Notes under the pieces: model-generated | What the model saw: the letters and a program-made list of their open reading frames with translations, nothing else | Databases searched by the model: none | Told to the model about the DNA's origin: nothing | In this document: positions 42,728-50,653 of the stretch, piece after piece | Layout: each line of letters begins with the position of its first letter | Position numbering within the stretch: position 1 is the first letter of the stretch | Assembly: GCA_014649575.1 (NCBI GenBank) | Contig: BMTH01000005.1 | Coordinates: 310,001 to 374,000 of the forward strand | Direction of reading: 5' to 3' | Length of the DNA: 64,000 nt | From: Streptomyces griseoincarnatus | GTDB taxonomy: Bacteria; Actinomycetota; Actinomycetes; Streptomycetales; Streptomycetaceae | Translations under genes and position numbers: made by a program

Positions 42728-43201
42728 TCACGGCTCCGGCTGCGCGACCGCGATGACCGTCTCCGTGGGCTGGACGGTGGCGGCGCCGGGCCATGGAAGT
42801 TCGACGGCGACCGTCTTGCCGCCGTCGCGGGTGGGCCGGATCCTCAGCCGGCCGCCGCACTCCGCGGTGAGCCAGCGGATGATGACCAGGCCGCGCCCGT
42901 TGTCCTGCTGGACCGCCGCGGGAAGCCGCTTGGGGAACCGGGGGTGGCTGTCCGTCACCCCGATGTGCACCCGCTCGTCGCGGACCAGGACGACGTCCAC
43001 CGTGAACGTGGGCGACTGCCCGAAGGTGTGCTGCACCGCGTTGGTCGCCAGCTCGGAGACGATCAACCGGACGGTGTCGCAGAGTTCGGCGTCCGGTGGC
43101 AGCCCCCATTCCGCCAGCGCACCGGCCACATGGGCCCGCGCGGCGGAGACCGAGGCGGGATCGCTCGGCAGAGTGACGGATGCTTCCAGATGGTCTGCCA
43201 T
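42728..43201 (-). CDS. Anti-sigma-factor-like ATP-binding protein (HATPase_c_2)
   Basis: A 157-residue GHKL ATPase of the SpoIIAB/RsbW type. The N-box is LIVSELATNAVQH and the G-box QDNGRGLVIIRWLT. It diverges from a WhiJ-like regulator followed by a DUF397 gene, a triad repeated many times in Streptomyces genomes and linked to development. Its own target sigma or anti-anti-sigma is unknown. The ATG at 43201 was chosen because the preceding in-frame region crosses the divergent promoter. Confidence 0.82.
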   Translation of the reverse strand: MADHLEASVTLPSDPASVSAARAHVAGALAEWGLPPDAELCDTVRLIVSELATNAVQHTFGQSPTFTVDVVLVRDERVHIGVTDSHPRFPKRLPAAVQQDNGRGLVIIRWLTAECGGRLRIRPTRDGGKTVAVELPWPGAATVQPTETVIAVAQPEP

Positions 43202-43326
43202 GGCGACGTCGTCCCTTTCCCACGGGACCGCAGTCCGACACGGAGCGGTTGGTTCGAGTACGGTCCCGCACTGGTGCTTCGTCGCCAGAGTGCCATCACC
43301 GCAGGGCGCCGCGTGGCGATCCACCA

Positions 43327-43342
43327 AGATATGCATATATCT
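43327..43342. promoter_or_regulatory. AT-rich palindrome upstream of the WhiJ-like gene
   Basis: AGATAT-GCAT-ATATCT (43327-43342) is the most AT-rich patch in the surrounding kilobases. It lies 71 bases before the WhiJ-like start, between it and the divergent ATPase gene. It is a likely operator for the XRE protein. Confidence 0.55.
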
Positions 43343-43413
43343 GTCGCTCAAAGCGGTGAACTCTGCGACGGGAGACCGTATCCGGGCGGCCCGGAAGGAG
43401 TAAGGAGAAGCCC

Positions 43414-44274
43414 ATGCAGCACGGTCCCGCGGTACGCCGCAGGAAACTGGGCGCCGAACTGCGCGCGCTGCGCACGGCGGCCGGGCTCACGAGCGGCGAC
43501 GCGGCCCGGCTGGCGGGCTGGCACCAGTCGAAGGTGAGCCGGATCGAGACGGGCACGAGCGGGACGAAACCGGACGACGTACGGTTACTCCTCGACGTCT
43601 ACGGCGTGGACGACCCGCAGTTGCGGGAGTTGCTGCTGGTGCTGTCGGGCACCGGCGACGGCGACGGGCGGCACCACTGGTGGCACGCGTACCGGGGTGT
43701 GCTGCCGCCGACGTACCGGGATTTCATCAGTCTGGAGTCGCAGGCGAGCGCGATGCGCACCTTGGAGACCACCGTGGTCCCGGGGCTGCTGCAGACGCCC
43801 GAGTACGCGCGGGCGGTGACGGCGGCGGCCCTGGAAGGCGCCTCGGAGGAGCGGCTCGACGCCCTCGTGGAGGTGCGGCTGGCCCGGCAGGACGTGCTGC
43901 GCGCCGAGCCCCCGCTGGAGCTGTGGGCGGTGCTGGACGAGGCCGTGCTGCGCCGGGAGGTGGGCGGTCCCGAGGTGATGGAGCGTCAGCTGGACCGGCT
44001 GGTCGAGGCGTCCCGGTTGCCACAGGTGCGGTTGCAGGTCCTGCCGTTCAGCGCGGGCGCGCACATCGGCGTGACGGGTCCCTTCGTCATCTTTTCATTT
44101 CCGCGCACATCTGACCTGGATGTGGTGGTGCACGACCACTTGACGACTAGTCACTACCTGGAACGGAAAGAAGACCTCCGGGCGTACTCGGAGGCCTTCG
44201 AGGCCCTGGCGAGCCACGCCCTCTCTCCCGAGGAATCGTCGGAATTCATCGCCGGCGCAGCGGCCGGCGCGTAA
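43414..44274 (+). CDS. WhiJ-like XRE regulator (DUF5753), contains a TTA codon
   Basis: A 286-residue regulator with an N-terminal XRE helix-turn-helix (LGAELRALRTAAGLTSGDAA, then RLAGWHQSKVSRIETG) and a C-terminal DUF5753 domain (YRDFISLESQASAMRTLETT, VVPGLLQTPEYARAV). WhiJ-like proteins act with a downstream DUF397 partner in developmental control. Codon 58 (43585-43587) is TTA, in frame, so translation should need the bldA leucyl-tRNA. The nine-base gap to the DUF397 gene indicates a common transcript. Confidence 0.88.
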   Translation: MQHGPAVRRRKLGAELRALRTAAGLTSGDAARLAGWHQSKVSRIETGTSGTKPDDVRLLLDVYGVDDPQLRELLLVLSGTGDGDGRHHWWHAYRGVLPPTYRDFISLESQASAMRTLETTVVPGLLQTPEYARAVTAAALEGASEERLDALVEVRLARQDVLRAEPPLELWAVLDEAVLRREVGGPEVMERQLDRLVEASRLPQVRLQVLPFSAGAHIGVTGPFVIFSFPRTSDLDVVVHDHLTTSHYLERKEDLRAYSEAFEALASHALSPEESSEFIAGAAAGA

Positions 44275-44283
44275 GGAGGCACG

Positions 44284-44496
44284 ATGCCTGCACCGCCTCG
44301 GACCATCCCGTCCAGCCTCGCCCTGCGCGATGTGCGGTGGCTGCGCAGCAGCTACAGCACAGGGGCGAACAACTGCGTGGAGGCGGCCCGGCCGGCGGCC
44401 GGACTGCTCGCCGTGCGCGACAGCAAGGCCCCGGACGGGCCCGCGCTGCTCTTCTCGCCCGACGCCTGGGCCCGCTTCGTGACGGCGGTCCACTGA
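44284..44496 (+). CDS. DUF397 protein
   Basis: A 70-residue DUF397 protein with the typical WLRSSYSTGANNCVEAA start and VRDSKAPDGPALLFSPDAW + ARFV end. DUF397 proteins pair with the WhiJ-like regulator just upstream and are thought to antagonise or modulate it. RBS AAGGAGG precedes the ATG. Confidence 0.9.
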   Translation: MPAPPRTIPSSLALRDVRWLRSSYSTGANNCVEAARPAAGLLAVRDSKAPDGPALLFSPDAWARFVTAVH

Positions 44497-44516
44497 TCCG
44501 GCGTCACGGTCCCTGA

Positions 44517-44532
44517 ACGGGACGAGTCCCGT
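44517..44532 (+). terminator. Small hairpin between DUF397 and bioF genes
   Basis: ACGGGAC (44517-44523) and GTCCCGT (44526-44532) pair in the spacer between the convergent DUF397 and bioF genes. The two-base loop would open to at least four bases in RNA. Confidence 0.4.
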
Positions 44533-44584
44533 CGTCCCACCGACCCTCCGTTCCTCGCGCGACGCACGGCCGTGCCCCGCCGAC

Positions 44585-45712
44585 TCATGGCCGCGTTTCG
44601 CCGATCACCCGTACAGCGCGTTCGATCTCCGCCCCGGACAGGTCCGCCCGGGCGGTCAGTCTGAGCCGTGAGATGCCGTCGGGCACGGAAGGAGGACGGA
44701 AGCAGCCCACGGACAGACCGGCCGTCCGGCAGTCGGCCGCCCAGCGCACGGCCTGCTCCGGGGAAGGAGCGCGCACGGAGACGACCGCGGCGTCCGGACG
44801 CACCGCTTCCAGACCCGCGGCCGTCAGCCGGGCGTGCAGGTCACGTGCGACCTCGGCCGCGCGCGCCGCACGCCCGGGTTCGCGCTCCAGCAGCCGCAGC
44901 GCCGCCAGGGCCGCGCCCGCCGCCGCGGGGGCCAGACCGGTGTCGAAGATGAACGTCCGCGCCGTGTTGACCAGATGGCCGATCACTCGCGCCGGGCCCA
45001 GCACCGCACCGCCCTGGCTGCCGAGCGACTTGGACAGCGTCACCGTCACCACGACGTCCTCGTCGCCCGCGATGCCCGCCGCGTGCGGGGCGCCCCGGCC
45101 GCCGTCGCCCAGCACGCCGAGCCCGTGCGCGTCGTCGAGCACGAGACCCGCGCCGTGCTCCCGGCACGCCTCGGCCAGCGCGGCCAGCGGGGCCGCGTCG
45201 CCGTCCACCGAGAACACCGTGTCCGACACCGCCACCGCGGGGCCCTCGTGGCCGTCCAGCGCCTTGCGCACGGCGTCCGGGTCGCGGTGCGCCACCACCT
45301 GGGTCGTGCCCCGGGCCAGCCGGCAGCCGTCGATCAGCGAGGCGTGGTTGCCCGCGTCGGAGACGAGCAGCGAGCCGTGCGGCGCGAGGGCGGTGACGGC
45401 GGCGAGGTTGGCCGCGTAGCCGGAGGAGAAGACCAGGGCGGCCTCGAAGCCGCAGAAGTCGGCCAGCTCCCGTTCGAGTGCGGTGTGCAGCTCGGTGGTG
45501 CCGGTGACCAGCCGGGAGCCGGTCGCGCCGCCGCCCCACGCGCGGGCCGCCCGAGCGGCCCCCTCGACGACCTCGGGGTGGCGGGCGAGGCCCAGGTAGT
45601 CGTTGCTCGCCAGGTCGAGGAGCGGCGTGTCGGCGGGCCGGGGGCGCAGGGTGCGGACGAGCCCGGCCCTGCGGCGCAGCTCCGCCTGCTCGTCGATCCA
45701 GCCGAACGCCAT
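44585..45712 (-). CDS. bioF: 8-amino-7-oxononanoate synthase
   Basis: A 375-residue PLP enzyme condensing pimeloyl-thioester with alanine in biotin synthesis. It shows [17 protein letters not shown] at the N-terminus, the PLP-phosphate region [25 protein letters not shown] with the PLP-binding Asp, and the Schiff-base lysine in [12 protein letters not shown]. It diverges from bioBAD across a 147-bp region with a palindrome. No bioC or bioH gene is nearby for the pimeloyl precursor. Confidence 0.93.
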   Translation of the reverse strand: MAFGWIDEQAELRRRAGLVRTLRPRPADTPLLDLASNDYLGLARHPEVVEGAARAARAWGGGATGSRLVTGTTELHTALERELADFCGFEAALVFSSGYAANLAAVTALAPHGSLLVSDAGNHASLIDGCRLARGTTQVVAHRDPDAVRKALDGHEGPAVAVSDTVFSVDGDAAPLAALAEACREHGAGLVLDDAHGLGVLGDGGRGAPHAAGIAGDEDVVVTVTLSKSLGSQGGAVLGPARVIGHLVNTARTFIFDTGLAPAAAGAALAALRLLEREPGRAARAAEVARDLHARLTAAGLEAVRPDAAVVSVRAPSPEQAVRWAADCRTAGLSVGCFRPPSVPDGISRLRLTARADLSGAEIERAVRVIGETRP

Positions 45713-45771
45713 CGGTCCTCCGCGGAATTTGTAGGCAGTGCACAGACATTAGCGGCAGGCCGCCCGGCACA

Positions 45772-45793
45772 CGGTGTGGTGATACCCACACCG
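45772..45793. promoter_or_regulatory. Palindrome in the bioF-bioB divergent promoter
   Basis: CGGTGTGG (45772-45779) and CCACACCG (45786-45793) are perfect 8-bp arms separated by TGATAC. It lies midway between the bioF and bioB starts, so one bound regulator could control both transcripts. No biotin regulator gene lies in this cluster. Confidence 0.6.
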
Positions 45794-45859
45794 CCGGACG
45801 GCTCTGTTGTCCGAAGTCTCCTTGGCCCGGACGGGTCCCGTAGGACAGGATCGGCTTCC

Positions 45860-47098
45860 ATGGACCTGCTGAACACGCTGGTGGACAAGGGGCTTCGGCG
45901 CGAGACGCCGACACGGGCCGAGGCACTGGCCGTCCTCGCGACGACCGACGACGAGCTGCTCGACGTGGTGGCGGCGGCCGGGAAGGTGCGCAGGCACTGG
46001 TTCGGCCGCCGGGTGAAACTCAACTATCTGGTGAACCTCAAGTCCGGCCTGTGCCCGGAGGACTGCTCCTACTGCTCCCAGCGGCTCGGCTCGAAGGCCG
46101 ACATCCTCAAGTACACCTGGCTGAAGCCGGACGAGGCGTCCCGGGCCGCCGCCGCGGGGCTCGCCGGGGGCGCGAAGCGGGTGTGCCTGGTGGCGAGCGG
46201 CCGCGGCCCCACGGACCGGGACGTGGACCGGGTGTCGGACACCATCAAGGCCATCAAGGAGCAGAACGAGGACGTCGAGGTGTGCGCCTGTCTGGGCCTG
46301 CTCTCCGACGGCCAGGCGGAGCGGCTGCGCGAGGCCGGCGCGGACGCCTACAACCACAACCTCAACACGTCCGAGTCGACGTACGGCGAGATCACGACCA
46401 CGCACACCTACGCCGACCGGGTCGACACGGTGCGCAAGGCGCACGCGGCCGGTCTTTCCGCCTGTTCGGGGCTGATCGCGGGCATGGGCGAGACCGACGA
46501 GGATCTGGTCGACGTGGTGTTCTCGCTGCGTGAGCTGGATCCGGACTCCGTGCCGGTCAACTTCCTGATCCCGTTCGAGGGCACCCCGCTCGCCAAGGAG
46601 TGGAACCTGACGCCGCAGCGCTGCCTGCGCATCCTGGCGATGGCACGGTTCGTCTGCCCGGACGTCGAGGTGCGGATCGCCGGCGGCCGTGAGGTGCACC
46701 TGCGCACCATGCAGCCGCTCGCGCTGCACCTGGCCAACTCCATCTTCCTGGGCGACTACCTCACCAGCGAGGGACAGGCGGGCAAGGCGGACCTGGAGAT
46801 GATCGCGGACGCCGGCTTCGAGGTGGAGGGCGCCGGGGAGGTCACGCTGCCCGAGCACCGGGCGGGTGGCGGCCGCAGCTGTCACGCGGGCGGCGGGGCG
46901 TGCGGGTCCCACGACGGCGCCGAGGCCGGCTGCGGGTCCCGCGAAGGCGGCGGCTGCGGTTCGCACGAGGGCGGCGGTGTCTGCGGGACGGCGCCCGCCT
47001 CCGCGCCCGCGCCCGCCGCCTCCGCCGACGAGCCGCGTCCCGGCCTGGTGGCCGTGCGCCGCCGGGGCGCCGGAACGGACCTCGCGCCCAATGCCTGA
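45860..47098 (+). CDS. bioB: Biotin synthase with Cys/His-rich C-terminal tail
   Basis: A 412-residue radical-SAM enzyme converting dethiobiotin to biotin. The radical-SAM cluster is Cys65, Cys69 and Cys72 (CPEDCSYC). The YNHNLNTSE motif and late [15 protein letters not shown] follow. Common BioB proteins are about 320-350 residues; here an extra tail from about residue 333 contains five cysteines and four histidines among glycines, then an Ala/Pro linker and basic end. ATG at 45860; the stop overlaps bioA by 8 bases. Confidence 0.93.
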   Translation: MDLLNTLVDKGLRRETPTRAEALAVLATTDDELLDVVAAAGKVRRHWFGRRVKLNYLVNLKSGLCPEDCSYCSQRLGSKADILKYTWLKPDEASRAAAAGLAGGAKRVCLVASGRGPTDRDVDRVSDTIKAIKEQNEDVEVCACLGLLSDGQAERLREAGADAYNHNLNTSESTYGEITTTHTYADRVDTVRKAHAAGLSACSGLIAGMGETDEDLVDVVFSLRELDPDSVPVNFLIPFEGTPLAKEWNLTPQRCLRILAMARFVCPDVEVRIAGGREVHLRTMQPLALHLANSIFLGDYLTSEGQAGKADLEMIADAGFEVEGAGEVTLPEHRAGGGRSCHAGGGACGSHDGAEAGCGSREGGGCGSHEGGGVCGTAPASAPAPAASADEPRPGLVAVRRRGAGTDLAPNA

Positions 47099-48377
47099 GC
47101 CCGACGCGTCCGTCGCCGCCCTGCTGGAGCTCGACCGGCGGCATGTATGGCATCCGTACGGGCCCATGCCGGGGCGTCAGGAACCGCTCGTCGTCGCCTC
47201 GGCGAGCGGGGTCCGGCTGACGCTCGCCGACGGGTCGGGCGAGCTGGTCGACGGCATGTCCTCCTGGTGGTCGGCGATCCACGGCTACAACCACCCGGTG
47301 CTCAACGAGGCCGCGCGCGACCAGCTGGGCCGGATGAGTCACGTGATGTTCGGCGGGCTCACGCACGAGCCCGCCGTACGCCTGGCGAAGCTCCTTGTCG
47401 ACATGTCGCCGGACGGTCTGGAGCATGTGTTCCTGGCCGACTCGGGGTCGGTGTCGGTCGAGGTCGCGGTCAAGATGTGCCTGCAGTACTGGCGTTCGCT
47501 GGGCCGGCCGGAGAAGCGGCGGCTGCTGACCTGGCGGGGCGGCTACCACGGTGACACCTGGCACCCGATGTCGGTGTGCGACCCCGAGGGCGGGATGCAC
47601 GACCTGTGGTCCGGGGTGCTGCCGCGCCAGGTGTTCGCCGACGCCCCGCCCGGCCCGTACGAGGAGGAGTACGCCGACCGTCTGCGGGAGCTGATCGGGC
47701 GTCACGCGCACGAGCTGGCCGCCGTGATCGTGGAGCCGGTGGTGCAGGGCGCGGGCGGGATGCGGTTCCACTCCCCCGCGTATCTGCGGGTGCTGCGGGA
47801 GGCGTGCGACGCGCACGACGTACTGCTGGTCTTCGACGAGATCGCGACCGGGTTCGGGCGCACGGGTGCCCTGTTCGCGGCGGAGCACGCGGCGGTGTCA
47901 CCGGACGTGATGTGCGTCGGCAAGGCGCTGACCGGCGGTTACCTCACGATGGCGGCGACGCTGTGCTCCTCGCGGGTGGCCGAGGGCATCTCGCGCGGCG
48001 AGGTGCCGGTGCTGGCGCACGGTCCGACGTTCATGGGCAACCCCCTGGCGGCGGCCGTGGCGTGCGCCTCCGTGGAGCTGCTGCTCGGCCAGGACTGGCG
48101 CGCGGAGGTCAAGCGCATCGAGTCGGGGCTGCGCGAGGGGCTGGCCGAGGCGGCCGCGCTGCCCGGGGTGCGGGACGTGCGCGTGCTGGGCGCGATCGGG
48201 GTCGTCCAGCTGGACCACGACGTGGACATGGCCGCGGCCACCCGGGCGGCGGCGCGGGAAGGGGTCTGGCTGCGTCCCTTCCGCGACCTGGTGTACACGA
48301 TGCCGCCGTACGTCACGGGCGACGCGGACGTCGCGCGGATCACCCGCGCTGTGTGCGCGGCGGCGAAGGAGGGATGA
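47091..48377 (+). CDS. bioA: Adenosylmethionine-8-amino-7-oxononanoate aminotransferase
   Basis: A 428-residue class III PLP aminotransferase making 7,8-diaminononanoate. It shows the BioA-specific HVWHPYGPM start and [17 protein letters not shown], the PLP site [11 protein letters not shown], and lysine in [15 protein letters not shown]. Overlaps bioB by 8 bases and is one base from bioD, so the three are translationally linked. Confidence 0.94.
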   Translation: MPEPDASVAALLELDRRHVWHPYGPMPGRQEPLVVASASGVRLTLADGSGELVDGMSSWWSAIHGYNHPVLNEAARDQLGRMSHVMFGGLTHEPAVRLAKLLVDMSPDGLEHVFLADSGSVSVEVAVKMCLQYWRSLGRPEKRRLLTWRGGYHGDTWHPMSVCDPEGGMHDLWSGVLPRQVFADAPPGPYEEEYADRLRELIGRHAHELAAVIVEPVVQGAGGMRFHSPAYLRVLREACDAHDVLLVFDEIATGFGRTGALFAAEHAAVSPDVMCVGKALTGGYLTMAATLCSSRVAEGISRGEVPVLAHGPTFMGNPLAAAVACASVELLLGQDWRAEVKRIESGLREGLAEAAALPGVRDVRVLGAIGVVQLDHDVDMAAATRAAAREGVWLRPFRDLVYTMPPYVTGDADVARITRAVCAAAKEG

Positions 48378-48378
48378 C

Positions 48379-49107
48379 ATGCCGGTGCTGGTGGTGACGG
48401 GCACGAACACCGAGGTCGGCAAGACGGTGGTGACGGCCGCGGTCGCCGCGGCCGCGCTGGCGGGCGGCCGTTCGGTGGCGGTGCTGAAGGCCGCGCAGAC
48501 GGGGGTCGGCCCGGACGAGCCGGGAGACGCGGCGGAGGTCGCGCGGCTCGCCGGGGCGGTCACGGCGGCCGAACTGGCCCGCTACCCGGAGCCGCTGGCC
48601 CCGGCCACCGCGGCCCGCAGGGCGGGGCGGACGCCCGTGCATCCGCACGAGATCGCCGAACGGGCCGCCAAGCTGGCCACGGAGCACGACCTGGTGCTGG
48701 TGGAGGGCGCGGGCGGGCTGCTCGTCCGGTTCGACGCGGCCGGCGGGACGCTGGCGGACGCGGCGGGCCTGCTGCGCGCGCCGGTCCTGGTGGTGACGTC
48801 CGCGGGCCTCGGCACCCTCAACTCCACGGAGCTGACGGTGCGGGAGCTGCGCGGGCGCGGCCTCGACCCGGTGGGGGTGGTGATCGGCAGCTGGCCCGCC
48901 GACCCCGGGCTCGCGGAGCGCTGCAACCTGCTGGACCTGCCCGACGTCACCGGCGTCCCCCTGCTGGGCGCCGTCCCCGAGGGCGCGGGACGCCTGGCCC
49001 CGGCCGCCTTCCGCGCCGCCGCCCCGCACTGGCTGGCGCCCCGGATCGACGGCACCTGGGACGCGGAGGCGTTCCACATGCGCGAGGCGCGTATCCGCGC
49101 ACGGTGA
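48379..49107 (+). CDS. bioD: Dethiobiotin synthetase
   Basis: A 242-residue ATP-dependent enzyme forming the ureido ring of dethiobiotin. The P-loop is [16 protein letters not shown], and the substrate loop VLKAAQTGV and [12 protein letters not shown] follow. Separated by one base from bioA. It is the last gene of the bioBAD transcript. Confidence 0.93.
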   Translation: MPVLVVTGTNTEVGKTVVTAAVAAAALAGGRSVAVLKAAQTGVGPDEPGDAAEVARLAGAVTAAELARYPEPLAPATAARRAGRTPVHPHEIAERAAKLATEHDLVLVEGAGGLLVRFDAAGGTLADAAGLLRAPVLVVTSAGLGTLNSTELTVRELRGRGLDPVGVVIGSWPADPGLAERCNLLDLPDVTGVPLLGAVPEGAGRLAPAAFRAAAPHWLAPRIDGTWDAEAFHMREARIRAR

Positions 49108-49162
49108 TTCGCCGGGCGGGCCGACGGGGAGAATCGCCGTAGGCCCGACCCGGGGAGGTCCC

Positions 49163-49861
49163 ATGCAGGTGCGGTCGCCCCGCTCCGCCCGGACGGTGCG
49201 GGATCCCGTGCACCACCCGGTCTTCGCCCGCTGGTACGCCCGTTGCAGCGCCGCCGCCGAGAGCCGCGGGATGGCGGACGTACGGCGCAGGCTGCTCGGC
49301 GGTCTGTCCGGGCGGGTGATCGAGGTGGGCGCGGGCAACGGCCTGAACTTCGCCCACTACCCGGGCACGGTCTCGGAGGTCGTCGCCATGGAGCCGGAGC
49401 GTGCGCTGCGCGCGCTGGCCGTGGAGGCGGCGCTGCGGGCGGAGATGCCGGTGGACGTGGCGCCCGGGGTCGCGGAGGCGCTGCCCGTGAAGAGCGAGGC
49501 GTTCGACGCGGCGGTCCTGTCGCTGGTGCTGTGCAGCGTGCGGGACGTGCGGCGGGCGCTGGCGGAGGTGCGGCGGGTGCTGCGGCCCGGTGGCGAGGTG
49601 CGGTTCTTCGAGCACGGCGCGGGCGGCGGGCGCGTCATGCGCGCCACCCAGCGGGCGCTGGACCGGACGCTGTGGCCGCCGCTCGCGGGCGGCTGTCATC
49701 TGTCCCGGGACACGGTCGCGTCGCTGCGGGAGGCGGGCTTCGAGCTGGGCCCCTACCGGCGCATGACGATCCCCGAGAACGGGCCCGCGCTGCCGCAGTC
49801 GTTCTGCGTCATCGGCACCGCGTGGCGGCCGCTCTCGGACACGGGGGCCGGCGGCGGGTGA
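49163..49861 (+). CDS. Class I SAM-dependent methyltransferase
   Basis: A 232-residue methyltransferase of the UbiE/Methyltransf_11 type. The SAM-binding motif I is VIEVGAGNGLNFAHYPG, followed by acidic MEPERALRAL and a post-motif LRPGGEVRFFEHG. The substrate is not recognisable; the relatives methylate small aromatic or lipid molecules. It shares no overlap with bioD (55-bp gap) and may have its own promoter. Confidence 0.8.
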   Translation: MQVRSPRSARTVRDPVHHPVFARWYARCSAAAESRGMADVRRRLLGGLSGRVIEVGAGNGLNFAHYPGTVSEVVAMEPERALRALAVEAALRAEMPVDVAPGVAEALPVKSEAFDAAVLSLVLCSVRDVRRALAEVRRVLRPGGEVRFFEHGAGGGRVMRATQRALDRTLWPPLAGGCHLSRDTVASLREAGFELGPYRRMTIPENGPALPQSFCVIGTAWRPLSDTGAGGG

Positions 49862-50236
49862 TCAGGCGCACCAGCGGCGCAGTTCGGCCGCGATGGCGTC
49901 GATGTCCGCGTCGCCCGTCTTGACCAGGCGGGCCAGGTCGCGCACCTGCTCGGGCGAGGTGACGACCTTCAGGCCGCTCGCGACCAGATAGGCGTACGCG
50001 ACGGCGGAGGCGAACAGCGCGTTGGAGCGCTCCAGCGCGGGGACGTGGATCAGCAGCTGGAGCAGCGCCGCGGCGCGGCTGTGCGGGGTGTCGTAGACGG
50101 GGACGTCGAATATCTCGGCGTCGTGCCGGGCGACGGCGGCGATCAGGGCGCCCCAGTCGGTGACCTGGGGGTCTCCGGGGGTCTGCTGCTCCGCGAGCAT
50201 GAGCAGCCAGGCGAGGTCGATGCGTACGTGGTCCAA
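49862..50236 (-). CDS. Toxin-like protein of a Fic-annotated toxin-antitoxin pair
   Basis: A 124-residue protein. The antitoxin-toxin order, the length and segments ALLQLLIHVPALERSNALFA and SAVAYAYLVASGLKVVTSPE match proteins usually labelled Fic/Doc-like toxins in Streptomyces. The canonical HPFxxGNGR catalytic motif is absent (HVPALERSNALF in its place), so AMP-transfer or kinase activity should not be assumed. It lies three bases after the antitoxin stop on the same strand, and its stop abuts the convergent methyltransferase. Confidence 0.7.
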   Translation of the reverse strand: MDHVRIDLAWLLMLAEQQTPGDPQVTDWGALIAAVARHDAEIFDVPVYDTPHSRAAALLQLLIHVPALERSNALFASAVAYAYLVASGLKVVTSPEQVRDLARLVKTGDADIDAIAAELRRWCA

Positions 50237-50239
50237 GGG

Positions 50240-50479
50240 TCAGCGGCGGCCTTCTCGCGTGCCCTCGCGGTCCCGGCCGAACTCCTCGGCGAAGACGCTC
50301 TCGTACTGCTTCATGAAGTCGGCGGCGGCCTCGACGAAGGCGCGTCCGGCCTCGCCGGTGTCCTGGCGGACGAGTTCCTCGATGTAGCGGTTGACGCTGA
50401 TGCCCCGCGCCAGGGCACGCTCCCTGGCCGCGCGGGCGGTGCCCTCGTCCACGCGCACGTTCAGCTGAGTCTTCGCCAT
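50240..50479 (-). CDS. Ribbon-helix-helix antitoxin
   Basis: A 79-residue protein with an N-terminal RHH/Arc-like fold (TQLNVRVDEGTARAARERAL + ARGISVNRYIEELVRQD) and an acidic C-terminal helix (DFMKQYESVFAEEFGRDRE) that likely neutralises the toxin next to it. A pair of GCTAGC palindromes immediately upstream is the probable autoregulatory operator. Confidence 0.8.
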   Translation of the reverse strand: MAKTQLNVRVDEGTARAARERALARGISVNRYIEELVRQDTGEAGRAFVEAAADFMKQYESVFAEEFGRDREGTREGRR

Positions 50480-50487
50480 ACCTCGAA

Positions 50488-50507
50488 GCTAGCGCCAGGT
50501 AGCTAGC
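50488..50507. promoter_or_regulatory. Paired GCTAGC operator of the toxin-antitoxin operon
   Basis: Two perfect GCTAGC palindromes (50488-50493 and 50502-50507) with 14-bp spacing lie 9-28 bases upstream of the antitoxin start. Short palindromes repeated at about one helical turn or more are typical RHH dimer-of-dimers sites. Confidence 0.65.
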
Positions 50508-50653
50508 AACGGCAAGGAACCGGGGCCGCGAGCTTATGTGCCCCTTACATCGGTGTCCGGATCCGGCACTCCCGGGGGATGTTCCGCGCGGACCGGGCCG
50601 CCTTACCCTCGGCGCGACATGCTCGGCCCGGCTGTTCACCGGAGGAGGCGGCC

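Noticed and set aside
42630..43271. 213-codon minus-strand frame over the anti-sigma-like ATPase
   Set aside because: It overlaps the recognised GHKL ATPase in another frame and has no motif.
50579..50653. Upstream ATG for the ABC ATPase
   Set aside because: It would include a TTA codon and a -10-like TACCCT; the TTG at 50654 has a strong GGAGGAGG site at the right distance.
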